Positions 1 through 9,577 of a DNA stretch of 55,350 nt are shown here, in pieces. A program made the translations under genes and the position numbers. Positions within the stretch are counted from its first letter, which is position 1, and each line of letters opens with the position of its first letter. Location: positions 1 to 55,350 of the forward strand of contig LRBF01000126.1 of assembly GCA_001580565.1 (NCBI GenBank), given 5' to 3'. This DNA comes from Caballeronia megalochromosomata (lineage in GTDB: Bacteria > Pseudomonadota > Gammaproteobacteria > Burkholderiales > Burkholderiaceae). The notes beneath the pieces are model-generated. The model was not told where the DNA came from. It made no database searches and saw only the letters and a list, made by a program, of their open reading frames with translations.

Positions 1-480
1 GTCACCACCGGCCGGGCGCTCACCGCGCGACGGCGGTCGACCTTCGAACGATTTGCGCGGACCGCGATCGCCGAACGCCGGACGCGAATCATCGCCACGC
101 GGCTTGAACGGGCGACGTTCGTCACCACCGGCCGGGCGCTCACCGCGCGCAGGCGGCCGGCCCTCAAACGATTTACGCGGACCGCGATCGCCGAACGCCG
201 GACGCGAATCGTCGCCACGCGGTTTGAACGGACGACGTTCGTCGCCACCCGCCGGGCGCTCACCGCGCGCCGGCGGCCGTCCTTCGAACGATTTGCGCGG
301 ACCGCGATCACCAAATGCCGGACGCGAATCGTCGCCACGCGGTTTGAACGGGCGACGTTCGTCGCCGCCCGCCGGGCGCTCACCACGCGCCGGCGGCCGT
401 CCTTCGAACGACTTGCGCGGACCGCGCTCGCCGAACGCAGGACGCGAATCATCGCCACGCGGCTTGAACGGGCGCGCCTC
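1..480 (-). repeat. Four tandem 120-bp coding repeats
   Basis: Boundaries fall at about 1-120, 121-240, 241-360 and 361-480; the phase is shown by the recurring segment ending at 120, 240, 360 and 480. Units differ at scattered positions, many of them synonymous, and each is exactly 40 codons, so the protein frame is kept through copy-number change. The fourth unit borders unique sequence at about 480. Confidence 0.9.
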
Positions 481-636
481 GCGCTTGTCGGCGGCGGGTT
501 GACTTGCGCGCTTGGCACGCGCCTCATCCGGCGCCGCCGCGTGAACGGGCTTGCGCCCGGTGGTCGTGCCGGCTCGAACCGGTGAGCGCGTCGCCGAGGT
601 GGGACGCGGATGTTTGGCTGTCAGTTTGACGCGCAT
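1..636 (-). CDS. Probable rRNA pseudouridine synthase (RsuA/RluB type), N-terminal repeat region only; runs off the window
   Basis: The minus-strand frame is open from an ATG at 636 to the window edge, 212 codons without a stop, and begins only 6 nt after the glnD stop. No catalytic domain is visible. What is seen is a basic N-terminus (MRVKLTAKHPRP) followed by almost four copies of a 40-residue Arg/Gly/Pro-rich unit (core RPFKPRGDDSRPAFGDRGPR) encoded by 120-bp tandem repeats. From memory, Burkholderia relatives carry a pseudouridine synthase of the RsuA/RluB family with a long basic N-terminal extension just downstream of glnD. The family call therefore rests on synteny and composition, not on a domain. 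The extension is probably disordered and RNA-binding. It could instead be another RG-rich RNA-associated protein. Confidence 0.5.
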   Translation of the reverse strand, partial: MRVKLTAKHPRPTSATRSPVRAGTTTGRKPVHAAAPDEARAKRASQPAADKREARPFKPRGDDSRPAFGERGPRKSFEGRPPARGERPAGGDERRPFKPRGDDSRPAFGDRGPRKSFEGRPPARGERPAGGDERRPFKPRGDDSRPAFGDRGPRKSFEGRPPARGERPAGGDERRPFKPRGDDSRPAFGDRGPRKSFEGRPPSRGERPAGGD

Positions 637-642
637 AAAGTC

Positions 643-3231
643 TCAGGCTGCGATCGCGCGCAGCAGCTCGGTTTCCACCTGGATCTGGGTGCGGTTATTC
701 GACAGGCTCTTGCCGTCGATCAGGAACACGTCCTCGACGCGTTCGCCGAGCGTGTTGATCCGTGCCGCCTGCACACCGATCCGGTGTTGCGCCAGAACGC
801 GCGCGATCGAATAAAGAAGGCCCTGCCGGTCGTTGGCCGACACGGACAGGATGTAGTACTGGCCACGGTCGTCGGGACGCAGGTCCACGCGCGGCGTGAT
901 CGGAAACGTGCGCACGAGCCGCGACACGCGGCCCCTCGACGGTTCCGGCAGAATGCGTTCGTCCGTGAGCAGCGCGGCCAGTTGCTGCTCGACGAGATTG
1001 GCGATGTCACGATAGCTGCCATCGTGATCCGGATGCGCGACGAGGAAATTGTCGAGCGCGTAGCCGTGGCGGGTCGTCGTCACGCGTGCATCGAGCACGG
1101 AGAGACCGTTCTTGTCGAAATACGCGCAGATGCCCGCGAAGAGATCGGGCCGGTCCTTCACGTAGACGAGCACCTGCAACGCCGCGCCGATAGGCGAGGG
1201 CCGCGCGCGCACGATCGGCTCGTCGCTCTCCACATGCCGGTAGAGCACGCGCGTTTGCCAGGCGATATCGGCTGGATCATGGCGCAGGAAATAGCCGACA
1301 TCGAGTTGATCCCACAAGCGTTTTTGCGCGTGTTCCGGCACGGTTTCGAGGCGCAGCAGCGCGAGCGCCGCTTCCTGCCGCGACTTGAGCTCCGAATGCG
1401 TATCCGGTTGCGCGCCGCCGAGCACCGCCTGCGTCGCCCGGAACAGGTCTTCGAGCAGCTTGCCTTTCCAGTTGTTCCAGACCTTCGGACTCGTGCCGCG
1501 GATATCGGCGACGGTCAGGAGATAAAGCGCGGTGAGCCGCCTCTCCGTCTTCACCACCGACGCAAATTGCTTGATGACTTCCGGGTCGCTCGTGTCCTGC
1601 TTCTGCGCGACCTGGCTCATCGTCAGATGCTGCTGCACGAGCCAGACGACGAGCTCGGTATCGTCGGCGCCGATCTCGTGCTCGCGGCAGAAGCGCCGCG
1701 CGTCGGCCATGCCGAGCGTCGAATGATCGCCGCCGCGGCCCTTCGCGATATCGTGAAAGAGCGCCGCGACGTAGAGCACCCACGGACGCTCGAAGTTGCC
1801 CATCAACTGGCTGCAGAACGGATACTCGTGCGCATGCTCGGCGATCGCGAAGCGTCGCAGATTGCGCAGCACCATCAGGATGTGCTGATCGACCGTATAG
1901 ACGTGATACAGGTCGTGCTGCATCTGTCCGACGATGCGCCGGAAGTTCAGCAGATAGCGCCCGAGCACGCTCGTCTGGTTCATCAGGCGAAACGCGTGCG
2001 TGATGCCTTCGGGCTGCTTGAGGATCTCCATGAAAAGCCGGCGATTTTCCGGGTCGCGGCGCCAATCACGGTCCATCAGATCGCGCGCGTTGTAGATCGC
2101 CCGCAAGGTGCGCGCGGAAAATCCCTTGATGCCGCGCGTCTGCTCGTACAGCAGAAATGCTTCGAGAATCGCGTGCGGCTCGCGCTCGAATACATCGTCG
2201 CGGGCGATTTCCAGCATCCCCTGCTTCTCGACGAAGCGCCCGCTGATCACGCGCGTGATGCCGCTCGTCGACGGAAAAAGCTGTGCCTCGACGTTCTGGA
2301 TCAGGATGGTCGCGAGTTGCGTGACCGCCTTCGCCGCCCAGTAGTAGCGGCGCATCAGCTGCTCGCTCGCGCGCTTGGCGGCGGTCGCCTCGAAGCCGAA
2401 GCTTTCCGCGAGCGGCGTCTGCAGGTCGAAGACGAGAATGTCCTGGCGGCGTTTCGCGATCACGTGCAGCCGCGCGCGCAGCGCCTTCAGAAAGCCTTCG
2501 TTGCGGCGCAGCTCGCGCGCTTCGCGTTCGGTGATGAGCCCGCGCATGTCGAGCTCGCGCCAGCTGCTGCCGAATCCCGCCGCCCGCGCGATCCACAGAA
2601 TCAGTTGCAGATCGCGCAGGCCGCCCGGGCTTTCCTTGATGTTGGGCTCGAGGCTGTAGGGCGTGTCCTGAAACTTCGCGTGACGCTGGCGCATTTCCAG
2701 CACTTTCGCCTGGAAGAACGCGCGCGGATCGAGTGTCTCGCGATAGCGCGCGCCAAAGCGCTGGAACAACGGCATGTCGCCGCAGATACGCCGCGCTTCG
2801 AGCAGCGAGGTCTGCACGGTGATGTCGTTGGCCGCCTCGGCGATGCATTGCTCGACCGAACGCACGCTGCTGCCGATATCAAGTCCCAGATCCCACGCCA
2901 TGCCGATGAAACGCTCGACCCGGCCGTTCAGTTCCGCATCGTTCGCTTGCGGCGGCGAAGCGTCGGGAAGGAGCACGAGGATGTCGACGTCGGAGTAGGG
3001 CGCGAGCTCGCCGCGCCCGTAACCGCCGACCGCGACGAGCGCTGCGTGCTCGGGCATGTCGCAGGCGGTCCATGCGCCCTTGAGCGCGTCGTCGGTGGCG
3101 CGGGCGAGCGCGTGCATCAGCGGCTCGACGTTCGACGCCGCCTGAAAGCGTTCGATGAGCGCCGCCTTCGCCGCCTTGTAGGCGGCGCGCAACGTTTCAC
3201 AGGGCGTGGCGACGGCGGCGATTACGCTCAT
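643..3231 (-). CDS. glnD: Bifunctional [protein-PII] uridylyltransferase/uridylyl-removing enzyme GlnD
   Basis: An 862-residue protein of normal GlnD length. The nucleotidyltransferase motif [19 protein letters not shown] lies at about residues 69-87, with the metal-binding Asp pair in DVD. An HD domain ([14 protein letters not shown]) lies in the middle, near residue 480, and two ACT domains fill the C-terminus (about 675-862). By family knowledge it uridylylates PII (GlnB/GlnK) when glutamine is low and deuridylylates it through the HD domain when glutamine is high; the ACT domains sense glutamine. The gene lies between map upstream and the repeat-bearing gene downstream, with only 6 nt to the latter, suggesting co-transcription. 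A long plus-strand ORF over it is a shadow of GC-rich codon bias. Confidence 0.97.
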   Translation of the reverse strand: MSVIAAVATPCETLRAAYKAAKAALIERFQAASNVEPLMHALARATDDALKGAWTACDMPEHAALVAVGGYGRGELAPYSDVDILVLLPDASPPQANDAELNGRVERFIGMAWDLGLDIGSSVRSVEQCIAEAANDITVQTSLLEARRICGDMPLFQRFGARYRETLDPRAFFQAKVLEMRQRHAKFQDTPYSLEPNIKESPGGLRDLQLILWIARAAGFGSSWRELDMRGLITEREARELRRNEGFLKALRARLHVIAKRRQDILVFDLQTPLAESFGFEATAAKRASEQLMRRYYWAAKAVTQLATILIQNVEAQLFPSTSGITRVISGRFVEKQGMLEIARDDVFEREPHAILEAFLLYEQTRGIKGFSARTLRAIYNARDLMDRDWRRDPENRRLFMEILKQPEGITHAFRLMNQTSVLGRYLLNFRRIVGQMQHDLYHVYTVDQHILMVLRNLRRFAIAEHAHEYPFCSQLMGNFERPWVLYVAALFHDIAKGRGGDHSTLGMADARRFCREHEIGADDTELVVWLVQQHLTMSQVAQKQDTSDPEVIKQFASVVKTERRLTALYLLTVADIRGTSPKVWNNWKGKLLEDLFRATQAVLGGAQPDTHSELKSRQEAALALLRLETVPEHAQKRLWDQLDVGYFLRHDPADIAWQTRVLYRHVESDEPIVRARPSPIGAALQVLVYVKDRPDLFAGICAYFDKNGLSVLDARVTTTRHGYALDNFLVAHPDHDGSYRDIANLVEQQLAALLTDERILPEPSRGRVSRLVRTFPITPRVDLRPDDRGQYYILSVSANDRQGLLYSIARVLAQHRIGVQAARINTLGERVEDVFLIDGKSLSNNRTQIQVETELLRAIAA

Positions 3232-3304
3232 GGATGGAAAGTGGCGATGACAGCGGAAGGAATGCGCCCGCGTGCGAACAGGGCAGGCGCCGAAGAACGC
3301 GGAA

Positions 3305-4114
3305 TCAGGCCGTCGCCGCGATCAGTTGCGACGGCGACTGCGTACCCGCCGAGACGGTCAGCACTTCGTAGCCCGTCGGCGTGACGAGCACCGTGTGCTC
3401 CCATTGCGCCGAGAGGCTGCGGTCGCGCGTCTTGACGGTCCACTGATCCGGCATCGTGCGGATTTCGCGGCGGCCCGCGTTGATCATCGGCTCGACGGTG
3501 AAAATCATGCCGGCCTGCAATTCGATGCCCGTGCCCGGACGGCCATAATGCAGCACCTGCGGATCCTCGTGGAACACCTGTCCGATGCCGTGCCCGCAAT
3601 ATTCCCGCACGACACTGTAACCTTGCGACTCGGCATGTTTCTGAATCGCCGCGCCGATGTCGCCCAGATGCGCGCCGGGGCGCACCTGATCGATACCGAG
3701 CCACATGCAGTCGAAAGTGGTCTGGACGAGGCGCTTCGCCAGAATCGAGCCTTCGCCGACGATGAACATGCGGCTCGTATCGCCGAAATAGCCGTTCTTG
3801 ATGACGGTGATGTCGATATTCAGCGCGTCGCCGTTTTTCAGCACCTTTTCGCCCGGAATGCCGTGACAGATCACGTCGTTCACTGAAATGCAGGTGGCCT
3901 TCGGGTACGGCGGATAGCCGGGCGGCTGGTAGTTGAGCGGTGCGGGAACCGTGCCCTGTTCCTTCACCATATATTCGTGGCAGAGGCGATCGAGTTCCTC
4001 GGTCGTCACGCCGGGGGCGATATGCGGCGTGATGAAATCGAGCACTTCGCTGGCGAGCCGGCAGGCGACGCGCATCTGCGCGATATCGTGTTCGTTTTTC
4101 AGCGTAATGGACAT
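3305..4114 (-). CDS. map: Type I methionine aminopeptidase
   Basis: The 269-residue protein removes the initiator methionine from nascent chains. The start [15 protein letters not shown] at 4114 matches the family; an upstream in-frame extension to 4282 reads as non-coding sequence and would overlap the rpsB promoter. Metal ligands are visible: Asp in NIDITV, Asp in GDTSRM, His in CGHGIG, Glu in FTVEPM and Glu in WEHTVL. The gene is divergent from rpsB, as is common in proteobacteria, and lies 73 nt upstream of glnD on the same strand. Confidence 0.96.
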   Translation of the reverse strand: MSITLKNEHDIAQMRVACRLASEVLDFITPHIAPGVTTEELDRLCHEYMVKEQGTVPAPLNYQPPGYPPYPKATCISVNDVICHGIPGEKVLKNGDALNIDITVIKNGYFGDTSRMFIVGEGSILAKRLVQTTFDCMWLGIDQVRPGAHLGDIGAAIQKHAESQGYSVVREYCGHGIGQVFHEDPQVLHYGRPGTGIELQAGMIFTVEPMINAGRREIRTMPDQWTVKTRDRSLSAQWEHTVLVTPTGYEVLTVSAGTQSPSQLIAATA

Positions 4115-4269
4115 GACTTGGCCCGGAAATGCGTGTATGCGGCAGTGAGCCGCGAAAGCGGCATTATCGCACCTTAGGAAATGCGCCGCACCCGGATAGT
4201 TTCGGGGCGGGCGAGGCGGGCAGCAAAGGCGCCGGCTGCAAGGGCGCGAATTCGGATCGGTCGTGCGGC

Positions 4270-4299
4270 TTGAGCCGATCAATCCTCACATGCTATACT
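4270..4299 (+). promoter_or_regulatory. Sigma-70 promoter of rpsB
   Basis: TTGAGC at 4270-4275 and TATACT at 4294-4299 are 18 bp apart. TGC directly before the -10 box makes it an extended -10 element. This is the best promoter match in the map-rpsB gap and implies a 5' leader of about 185 nt for rpsB. Confidence 0.7.
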
Positions 4300-4305
4300 C
4301 GAAGG

Positions 4306-4490
4306 CTAAGTCGTAATCCATATTGCCGTCATGATGTCGTATGACAATCAGGGCGGTGGATCACGGCTTGGAAACTTGTTTTTAAGTCGATTCGCAAGCC
4401 GGCGCACCCAGGGTGTCCGGCGTCCGGAAAAGAAAAACGGGCGCTGGATGCGGCAGCCGGCTTAAGACCCAACCCTCGCGGAGAATTTCC
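4306..4490 (+). promoter_or_regulatory. rpsB 5' leader with hairpin, possible S2 autoregulatory site
   Basis: The leader contains a nested hairpin: GCCGG at 4398-4402 pairs with CCGGC at 4417-4421, and CACCC at 4405-4409 faces GGGTG at 4411-4415. In E. coli, S2 represses its own mRNA through the rpsB leader; that this leader does the same is inference. Apart from the promoter and this hairpin I see nothing else in the 376-bp map-rpsB gap. Confidence 0.4.
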
Positions 4491-5243
4491 ATGGCAGTCA
4501 CGATGCGTCAAATGCTGGAAGCGGGTGTCCACTTCGGTCACCAAACGCGCTTCTGGAACCCCAAGATGGCCCCGTACATCTTCGGTCATCGCAACAAGAT
4601 TCACATCATCAACCTCGAAAAGACCCTGCCGCTCTACAACGACGCGCTGAAGTATGTGCGCCAGTTGGCAGCGAACCGCGGCACGATTCTTTTCGTCGGC
4701 ACGAAGCGCCAGTCGCGCGACACCATCGCGCAGGAAGCAGCGCGCGCAGGCATGCCGTTCGTCAACGCCCGCTGGCTCGGCGGCATGATGACCAACTTCA
4801 AGACGCTGAAGGTTTCGATCAAGCGCCTGAAGGACATGGAAGCGGCGCTGGAATCGGGTGAAACCGAGCGCATGAGCAAGAAGGAAGCGCTTCTGTTCGA
4901 ACGCGAAATGGTCAAGCTGCAAAAGTCCATCGGCGGCGTGAAGGACATGGGCGGCATTCCTGATGCAATGTTCGTCATCGACGTCGGCTATCACAAGATT
5001 GCTGTTACCGAAGCCAAGAAGCTCGGCATTCCGGTCATCGCCGTGGTCGACACGAACCACTCGCCGGAAGGCATCGACTACGTGATCCCGGGTAACGACG
5101 ACGCGTCGAAGGCCGTGGCGCTGTACGCCGAGGGCGTTGCTGACGCGATCCTCGAAGGCCGCGCGAACGCGGTGAACGACGTCGTTCAGGCCGTCCGTAA
5201 CGGCGAAGGCGACGAGTTCGTCGAGGTCAACGCAGAGGCGTAA
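4491..5243 (+). CDS. rpsB: 30S ribosomal protein S2
   Basis: The 250-residue protein starts [20 protein letters not shown], the conserved S2 N-terminus, so the ATG at 4491 is preferred over an in-frame start at 4413. The motifs [10 protein letters not shown] and [11 protein letters not shown] are typical. S2 is added late to the small subunit and is needed for S1 binding. The gene is followed by tsf, the usual pairing, but a strong terminator stands between them at 5262-5297, so tsf expression must come from read-through or its own promoter. Confidence 0.98.
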   Translation: MAVTMRQMLEAGVHFGHQTRFWNPKMAPYIFGHRNKIHIINLEKTLPLYNDALKYVRQLAANRGTILFVGTKRQSRDTIAQEAARAGMPFVNARWLGGMMTNFKTLKVSIKRLKDMEAALESGETERMSKKEALLFEREMVKLQKSIGGVKDMGGIPDAMFVIDVGYHKIAVTEAKKLGIPVIAVVDTNHSPEGIDYVIPGNDDASKAVALYAEGVADAILEGRANAVNDVVQAVRNGEGDEFVEVNAEA

Positions 5244-5261
5244 TCGAGCCCTGTGGCCGAC

Positions 5262-5297
5262 AAAAAAGGGGGCTTTGCGAAAGGCCCCTTTTTTTTA
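5262..5297. terminator. Rho-independent terminator/attenuator between rpsB and tsf
   Basis: An A-run and G-run (5262-5271) pair with a C-run and T-run after 5283, with a short CTTT/AAAG inner stem. The symmetry would terminate on either strand. It lies inside a same-strand gene pair, so partial termination would set the S2 to EF-Ts ratio. Confidence 0.85.
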
Positions 5298-5383
5298 GTC
5301 GGCGCGATAGAAATGCCAATTTTCTTGCCGTGGGCGAGTCGTAAAGCCGGCGGCACGTATCAAACAGACTCAAGGAGCGAATG

Positions 5384-6265
5384 ATGGCGGCAATTACCGC
5401 AAGCATGGTGGCAGAACTGCGCGCGAAGACCGATGCGCCGATGATGGAATGCAAGAAGGCGCTGACGGAAGCCGACGGCGACATGGCGCGCGCGGAAGAG
5501 CTGCTGCGCGTGAAGCTCGGCAACAAGGCGAGCAAGGCGGCATCGCGCGTGACGGCTGAAGGCATTGTCACGGCGCACGTCGAAGGCGGCGTAGGCGCGC
5601 TCGTCGAGCTGAACTGCGAAACCGACTTCGTCGCGAAGAACGACGATTTCCTGGCCTTCGGCAAGACGATCGCCGAACTGGTTGCCAAGAACAATCCGGC
5701 CGACGTGGCCGCGCTGTCGGCACTGCCGCTCGAAAGCTCGACGGTCGACGCCGTGCGTCTCGCGCTTGTCGGCAAGATCGGCGAAAACCTGTCGATCCGC
5801 CGTTTCGTGCGTTTCGAGTCGGCCAACAAGGTCGCGTCGTACCTGCACGGCACGCGTATCGGCGTGCTGGTCGAGTTCACGGGCGCCGACGACCAGGTCG
5901 GCAAGGACGTCGCGATGCACGTCGCCGCGATGAAGCCGGTCTCGCTGTCGTCGGACGAAGTGCCGGCCGATCTGATCGCCAAGGAGCGCAGCATCGCCGA
6001 GCAGAAGGCCGCTGAATCGGGCAAGCCGGCCGAGATCGTCGCGAAGATGGTCGACGGCTCGGTCCAGAAGTATCTGAAGGAAGTGTCGCTGCTGAATCAG
6101 CCGTTCGTGAAGAACGACAAGCAGACGATCGAACAGATGCTCAAGGCCGGCAACGCGTCGGTGCAGAAGTTCGCGCTGTTCGTGGTCGGCGAAGGCATCG
6201 AAAAGCGTCAGGACGACTTCGCGGCCGAAGTGGCGGCGCAAGTCGCGGCGGCCAAGCAGTCCTAA
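5384..6265 (+). CDS. tsf: Translation elongation factor Ts
   Basis: The 293-residue protein is the guanine nucleotide exchange factor that recycles EF-Tu-GDP. The N-terminal motif [12 protein letters not shown] is the EF-Tu-binding signature, and the core motif NCETDFVA is present. Two ATGs stand side by side (5381 and 5384); AAGGAG at 5372-5377 is better spaced for 5384, and family members begin [13 protein letters not shown]. Length is normal. A probable own promoter or read-through from rpsB drives it. Confidence 0.97.
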   Translation: MAAITASMVAELRAKTDAPMMECKKALTEADGDMARAEELLRVKLGNKASKAASRVTAEGIVTAHVEGGVGALVELNCETDFVAKNDDFLAFGKTIAELVAKNNPADVAALSALPLESSTVDAVRLALVGKIGENLSIRRFVRFESANKVASYLHGTRIGVLVEFTGADDQVGKDVAMHVAAMKPVSLSSDEVPADLIAKERSIAEQKAAESGKPAEIVAKMVDGSVQKYLKEVSLLNQPFVKNDKQTIEQMLKAGNASVQKFALFVVGEGIEKRQDDFAAEVAAQVAAAKQS

Positions 6266-6334
6266 GGCACGCTAAGGCTCGCTTAAGGCGCGTGTGCTGT
6301 CATGACGCGGCTACGTGGCGAGTTCGCAGTACCC

Positions 6335-6354
6335 GCGGCGGAACGTTCCGCCGC
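6335..6354. repeat. Perfect 20-bp palindrome between tsf and pyrH
   Basis: GCGGCGGAAC at 6335-6344 is followed directly by its reverse complement at 6345-6354, with no loop. A zero-loop palindrome suits a dimeric protein-binding site or a cruciform better than a terminator. Confidence 0.85.
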
Positions 6355-6384
6355 AAGCATTCAGCGATCCGGTTCGCACAAGCA

Positions 6385-6429
6385 GCGGGCGCGGCAGGAT
6401 AGGGGTAAACCCTGATCCACCGCGCCCGC
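6385..6429 (+). promoter_or_regulatory. Long hairpin upstream of pyrH
   Basis: GCGGGCGCGG at 6385-6394 is an exact complement of CCGCGCCCGC at 6420-6429. Inside, GGAT (6397-6400) pairs with ATCC (6415-6418), and AGGG with CCCT. There is no T-run, so it is not a classical terminator. It could be an RNA processing or stability element or a leader structure for pyrH. Confidence 0.75.
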
Positions 6430-6446
6430 CGCCCGATCCGGCCCGC

Positions 6447-6476
6447 TTGCGGTAAGTAATGTTTCACCCCTACAGT
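6447..6476 (+). promoter_or_regulatory. Possible weak promoter of pyrH
   Basis: TTGCGG at 6447-6452 and TACAGT at 6471-6476 are 18 bp apart, ending 42 bp before the pyrH start. The match is modest; it is listed because it lies just downstream of the hairpin region. Confidence 0.3.
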
Positions 6477-6518
6477 TCTACGTTGTTGCAACCCTCCTCG
6501 GCGCGATCGGAAACTCAT

Positions 6519-7232
6519 ATGCCCACAGCCTACAAACGCGTACTCCTCAAACTCTCCGGCGAAGCCCTGATGGGCGACGATGCTTTCGGCATCAATCGCG
6601 CAACGATCGAAAGGATGGTGGCGGATGTCGCGGAGGTGGTGCGGATCGGGACGCAACTGGCCGTCGTGATCGGCGGCGGCAATATCTTTCGCGGTGTGGC
6701 GGGCGGCGCGGCCGGCATGGATCGCGCAACCGCCGATTACATGGGCATGCTCGCCACGATGATGAACGCGCTCGCGCTGCAGGACGCCATGCGTCACGCG
6801 GGCATCGAAGCGCGCGTGCAGTCGGCGCTGCGCATGGATCAGGTGGTCGAGCCGTATATCCGCCCGCGCGCGATCCGCCAGCTCGAAGAAGGCAAGGTCG
6901 TGATTTTCGCGGCCGGCACGGGCAACCCGTTCTTTACGACCGACACGGCGGCCGCGCTGCGCGGCGCGGAAGTCGGCGCCGAAGTGGTGCTCAAGGCGAC
7001 CAAGGTCGATGGCGTATACTCCGCCGACCCGAAGATGGACCCGGACGCGACGCGCTACAGCACGATCAGCTTCGACGAGGCGATCGGCAAGAACCTTCAG
7101 GTGATGGACGCCACTGCGTTCGCCCTGTGCCGCGACCAGAAACTGCCGATTCGCGTGTTCTCGATCACGAAGCCGGGCGCATTGAAGCGCATCGTGCAGG
7201 GCGACGACGAAGGGACGCTCGTCCACGTGTAA
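6519..7232 (+). CDS. pyrH: UMP kinase
   Basis: The 237-residue bacterial UMP kinase of the amino-acid kinase fold phosphorylates UMP to UDP in pyrimidine nucleotide synthesis. Seen: LKLSGEAL near the N-terminus (phosphate binding), [10 protein letters not shown], the UMP-site motif [16 protein letters not shown] and [11 protein letters not shown]. The ATG at 6519 gives the family N-terminus [17 protein letters not shown]; an upstream in-frame ATG at 6459 would add 20 non-conserved residues. Followed by frr after 93 nt, the classic pyrH-frr order. Confidence 0.97.
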   Translation: MPTAYKRVLLKLSGEALMGDDAFGINRATIERMVADVAEVVRIGTQLAVVIGGGNIFRGVAGGAAGMDRATADYMGMLATMMNALALQDAMRHAGIEARVQSALRMDQVVEPYIRPRAIRQLEEGKVVIFAAGTGNPFFTTDTAAALRGAEVGAEVVLKATKVDGVYSADPKMDPDATRYSTISFDEAIGKNLQVMDATAFALCRDQKLPIRVFSITKPGALKRIVQGDDEGTLVHV

Positions 7233-7325
7233 ACTCTCGCGGTATCAGGCGCTGCGCGGCAGGCGGGGAGCCCCGCGCGTGATGCGCCGCTTTTCGCCAG
7301 TAAAACCCAGGTTTGGAGGTTCAAA

Positions 7326-7886
7326 ATGAGTGTGGCTGACATCAAAAAAGGCGTCGACCAGAAGATGCAGCGGTCGATCGAAGCGTTCAAGGCCGATCTC
7401 GCCAAGATTCGCACGGGCCGCGCCCACACGGGGCTGCTCGACCACATCCAGGTCGACTACTACGGCTCGAACGTGCCCATCTCCCAGGTTGCGAACATGA
7501 CGCTCGTCGATGCGCGCACTATCGGCGTGCAGCCGTGGGAAAAGAAGATGGTGGCAGTGATCGAAAAAGCGATCCGTGAGTCGGATCTCGGTCTGAATCC
7601 GGCCACGCAGGGCGACCTGATCCGCGTGCCGATGCCCGCGCTGACCGAAGAGCGCCGCCGCGAACTCACGAAGGTCGTGAAAAGCGAAGGCGAAACGGCG
7701 AAGGTCGCCGTGCGCAACCTGCGCCGCGACGCGAACGATCAACTGAAGAAATCCGTGAAGGACAAGGAGATTTCGGAAGACGACGAGCGCCGCGCCAGCG
7801 ACGAAGTGCAGAAGCTCACCGACCGCTTCGTCGCCGAGATCGACAAGCTCGTTCAGACCAAAGAATCCGAAATCATGACGGTGTGA
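7326..7886 (+). CDS. frr: Ribosome recycling factor
   Basis: The 186-residue protein splits post-termination ribosomes together with EF-G. It has the full-length RRF pattern: KIRTGRA near residue 30, then [18 protein letters not shown], and a helical C-terminal half with [21 protein letters not shown] clear ribosome-binding site, GGAGG, precedes the ATG at 7326. It belongs to the pyrH-frr-uppS-cdsA-dxr-rseP run. Confidence 0.98.
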   Translation: MSVADIKKGVDQKMQRSIEAFKADLAKIRTGRAHTGLLDHIQVDYYGSNVPISQVANMTLVDARTIGVQPWEKKMVAVIEKAIRESDLGLNPATQGDLIRVPMPALTEERRRELTKVVKSEGETAKVAVRNLRRDANDQLKKSVKDKEISEDDERRASDEVQKLTDRFVAEIDKLVQTKESEIMTV

Positions 7887-7904
7887 GGCCGTAAAGACGG
7901 TCTT

Positions 7905-7937
7905 GCCAGCCTGGGGCGTCTATACATCCAGGCTGGC
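7905..7937 (+). terminator. Hairpin after frr, attenuator-like
   Basis: GCCAGCCTGG at 7905-7914 is an exact complement of CCAGGCTGGC at 7928-7937 with a 13-nt loop. Only a loose pyrimidine stretch follows, so full termination is doubtful. It separates the translation genes from the isoprenoid/lipid genes downstream. Confidence 0.5.
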
Positions 7938-7970
7938 TCTCACTCTTTCAGATTCCCAGATTCAGCGGCC

Positions 7971-8753
7971 ATGACCTATACCAGCTCTACCGTTACCGTG
8001 CCCGATGTCGCGGCTGTCCCGCGCCACGTCGCGATCATCATGGACGGCAATGGCCGATGGGCGACCGAGCGGCGTCTGCCGCGCGTCGCCGGTCATACAC
8101 GCGGCGTCGATGCGGTCCGTGCGACCGTCGAAAGCTGTGCGCGGCGCGGCGTCGAATTCGTCACGCTCTTTGCGTTCAGCTCCGAGAACTGGCGCCGTCC
8201 GACCGACGAAGTGTCCTTCCTGATGCGCCTGTTCGTCACCGCGCTCGAACGCGAGATCGGCAAGCTGCACGCCAACGGCATCCGTCTGCGCGTGGTCGGC
8301 GACATCTCCATGTTCGACGACCGCATCCGCGCGCTGATTCAACGCGCCGAGACCAAGACGGCCCGCAACACGCGCCTCACGCTGACCATCGCCGCCAACT
8401 ACGGCGGGCGCTGGGACATCATGCAGGCGACGAAAAAGCTCATCGCCGAGTCCCTCGAGACCGGCGTGCCCGCGCGTGTGGACGACGAATCGTTCGCCGC
8501 GCATCTCGCGATGGCTTACGCGCCGGAGCCGGATCTCTTCATCCGCACGGGCGGCGAGCAGCGCATCAGCAACTTCCTGCTGTGGCAGCTCGCGTACACC
8601 GAGCTTTATTTCACCGACACCTACTGGCCCGACTTCGACGCCGACGCGCTCGATCGCGCGATCGCGTCCTACGGCGACCGCGAGCGCCGCTTCGGGCGCA
8701 CGAGCGCGCAACTCGCTTCCCAAACGCAGAAGGCCGACACCCTTTCATGCTAA
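7971..8753 (+). CDS. uppS: Undecaprenyl diphosphate synthase (cis-prenyltransferase)
   Basis: The 260-residue enzyme condenses eight isopentenyl diphosphates onto farnesyl diphosphate to make the C55 carrier lipid for peptidoglycan and O-antigen. Motifs seen: [10 protein letters not shown] (catalytic Asp), [13 protein letters not shown], and [19 protein letters not shown] with the conserved Arg and Glu pair. Its last codons overlap cdsA by 7 nt, implying translational coupling. The ten residues before the conserved core are variable in the family; no better internal start is evident. Confidence 0.96.
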   Translation: MTYTSSTVTVPDVAAVPRHVAIIMDGNGRWATERRLPRVAGHTRGVDAVRATVESCARRGVEFVTLFAFSSENWRRPTDEVSFLMRLFVTALEREIGKLHANGIRLRVVGDISMFDDRIRALIQRAETKTARNTRLTLTIAANYGGRWDIMQATKKLIAESLETGVPARVDDESFAAHLAMAYAPEPDLFIRTGGEQRISNFLLWQLAYTELYFTDTYWPDFDADALDRAIASYGDRERRFGRTSAQLASQTQKADTLSC

Positions 8754-9559
8754 GAACCCGTGTCATCACGGCAATCGTCCTGCTCGCGGTACTCGTGCCG
8801 GTCACGCTGTTCGCGCCGATCGGCGCGTTCGGGGCGCTCATCGGTTTTGTCGTCGTGTTCGCGGCCTGGGAATGGGGGCGTCTGCTCAAGCTGAACGGGG
8901 CGGGGCCGGTTGCTTACGCGCTCGTGGCAGGCGTCGCGCTGCTTTTCAGCACGTTTCTCGGCATCAAGTCCACGCCCTTGTATCAGATGGCAGCGATTTT
9001 CTGGGTGCTCGCGGGTCCCTACGCATTGCTGCGCAAGCCCACACTGGCCGCTCACACGTGGCGCGCGTTCCTGCTTTTTGCCGGGATCGTCGTGCTTCTG
9101 GCCTGCTGGCACGCAGTCGTCGATGCGCGCACGCGCGGCGTGGCATTCGTGCTATCGCTTCTGCTAGTAGTCTGGCTGGCTGATATAGGCGCATACTTCG
9201 CCGGAAAAGCGCTCGGCCGCCACAAGCTCGCCCCGTCGATCAGCCCGGGCAAGACCTGGGAGGGCGCTGTCGGCGGGTGGCTCGCCGTCATCGTCATCGG
9301 CGCGCTCGCCGCCGCCACCGGCTTTTATGCGCCTACCGTATTCACGGCCTTCGTCGAGCATCTCGGCTGGGATCGCTCGTTTGTCGCGCTTTCCGTGCTG
9401 GTCGCGTTCAGCGTGGTGGGCGACCTGTTCGAGTCGCTGCTCAAGCGCCAGGCCGGCGTCAAGGACTCGAGCGGCCTCTTGCCGGGTCACGGCGGCGTCC
9501 TCGACCGCATCGACGCCTTGTTGCCTGTATTGCCGATCGCATTGCTCATGCTTGGCTGA
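8747..9559 (+). CDS. cdsA: Phosphatidate cytidylyltransferase
   Basis: The 270-residue inner-membrane enzyme makes CDP-diacylglycerol from phosphatidate and CTP. It is mostly hydrophobic, with about eight predicted membrane segments. Near the C-terminus is the CDS family signature, with [10 protein letters not shown] and [18 protein letters not shown]. The ATG at 8747 lies inside the end of uppS in another frame and gives the hydrophobic start [16 protein letters not shown]. dxr follows after 18 nt. Confidence 0.96.
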   Translation: MLRTRVITAIVLLAVLVPVTLFAPIGAFGALIGFVVVFAAWEWGRLLKLNGAGPVAYALVAGVALLFSTFLGIKSTPLYQMAAIFWVLAGPYALLRKPTLAAHTWRAFLLFAGIVVLLACWHAVVDARTRGVAFVLSLLLVVWLADIGAYFAGKALGRHKLAPSISPGKTWEGAVGGWLAVIVIGALAAATGFYAPTVFTAFVEHLGWDRSFVALSVLVAFSVVGDLFESLLKRQAGVKDSSGLLPGHGGVLDRIDALLPVLPIALLMLG

Positions 9560-9577
9560 TCGGCTAGAGAAGAATCT

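Noticed and set aside
1..480. Possible CRISPR array
   Set aside because: The unit is 120 bp, fully repeated without unique spacers, and keeps a coding frame.
53..502. Plus-strand ORF over the left-edge repeats, rich in Arg, Ser, Pro and Gly
   Set aside because: It is the complement of the open minus frame that follows glnD in operon order; the plus frame has no gene-like features and only reflects GC-rich repeats.
610..3384. 924-residue plus-strand ORF opposite glnD
   Set aside because: glnD shows all its domains in the minus frame. The antisense frame is open because of third-position GC bias and shows an odd His/Arg/Asp-rich composition.
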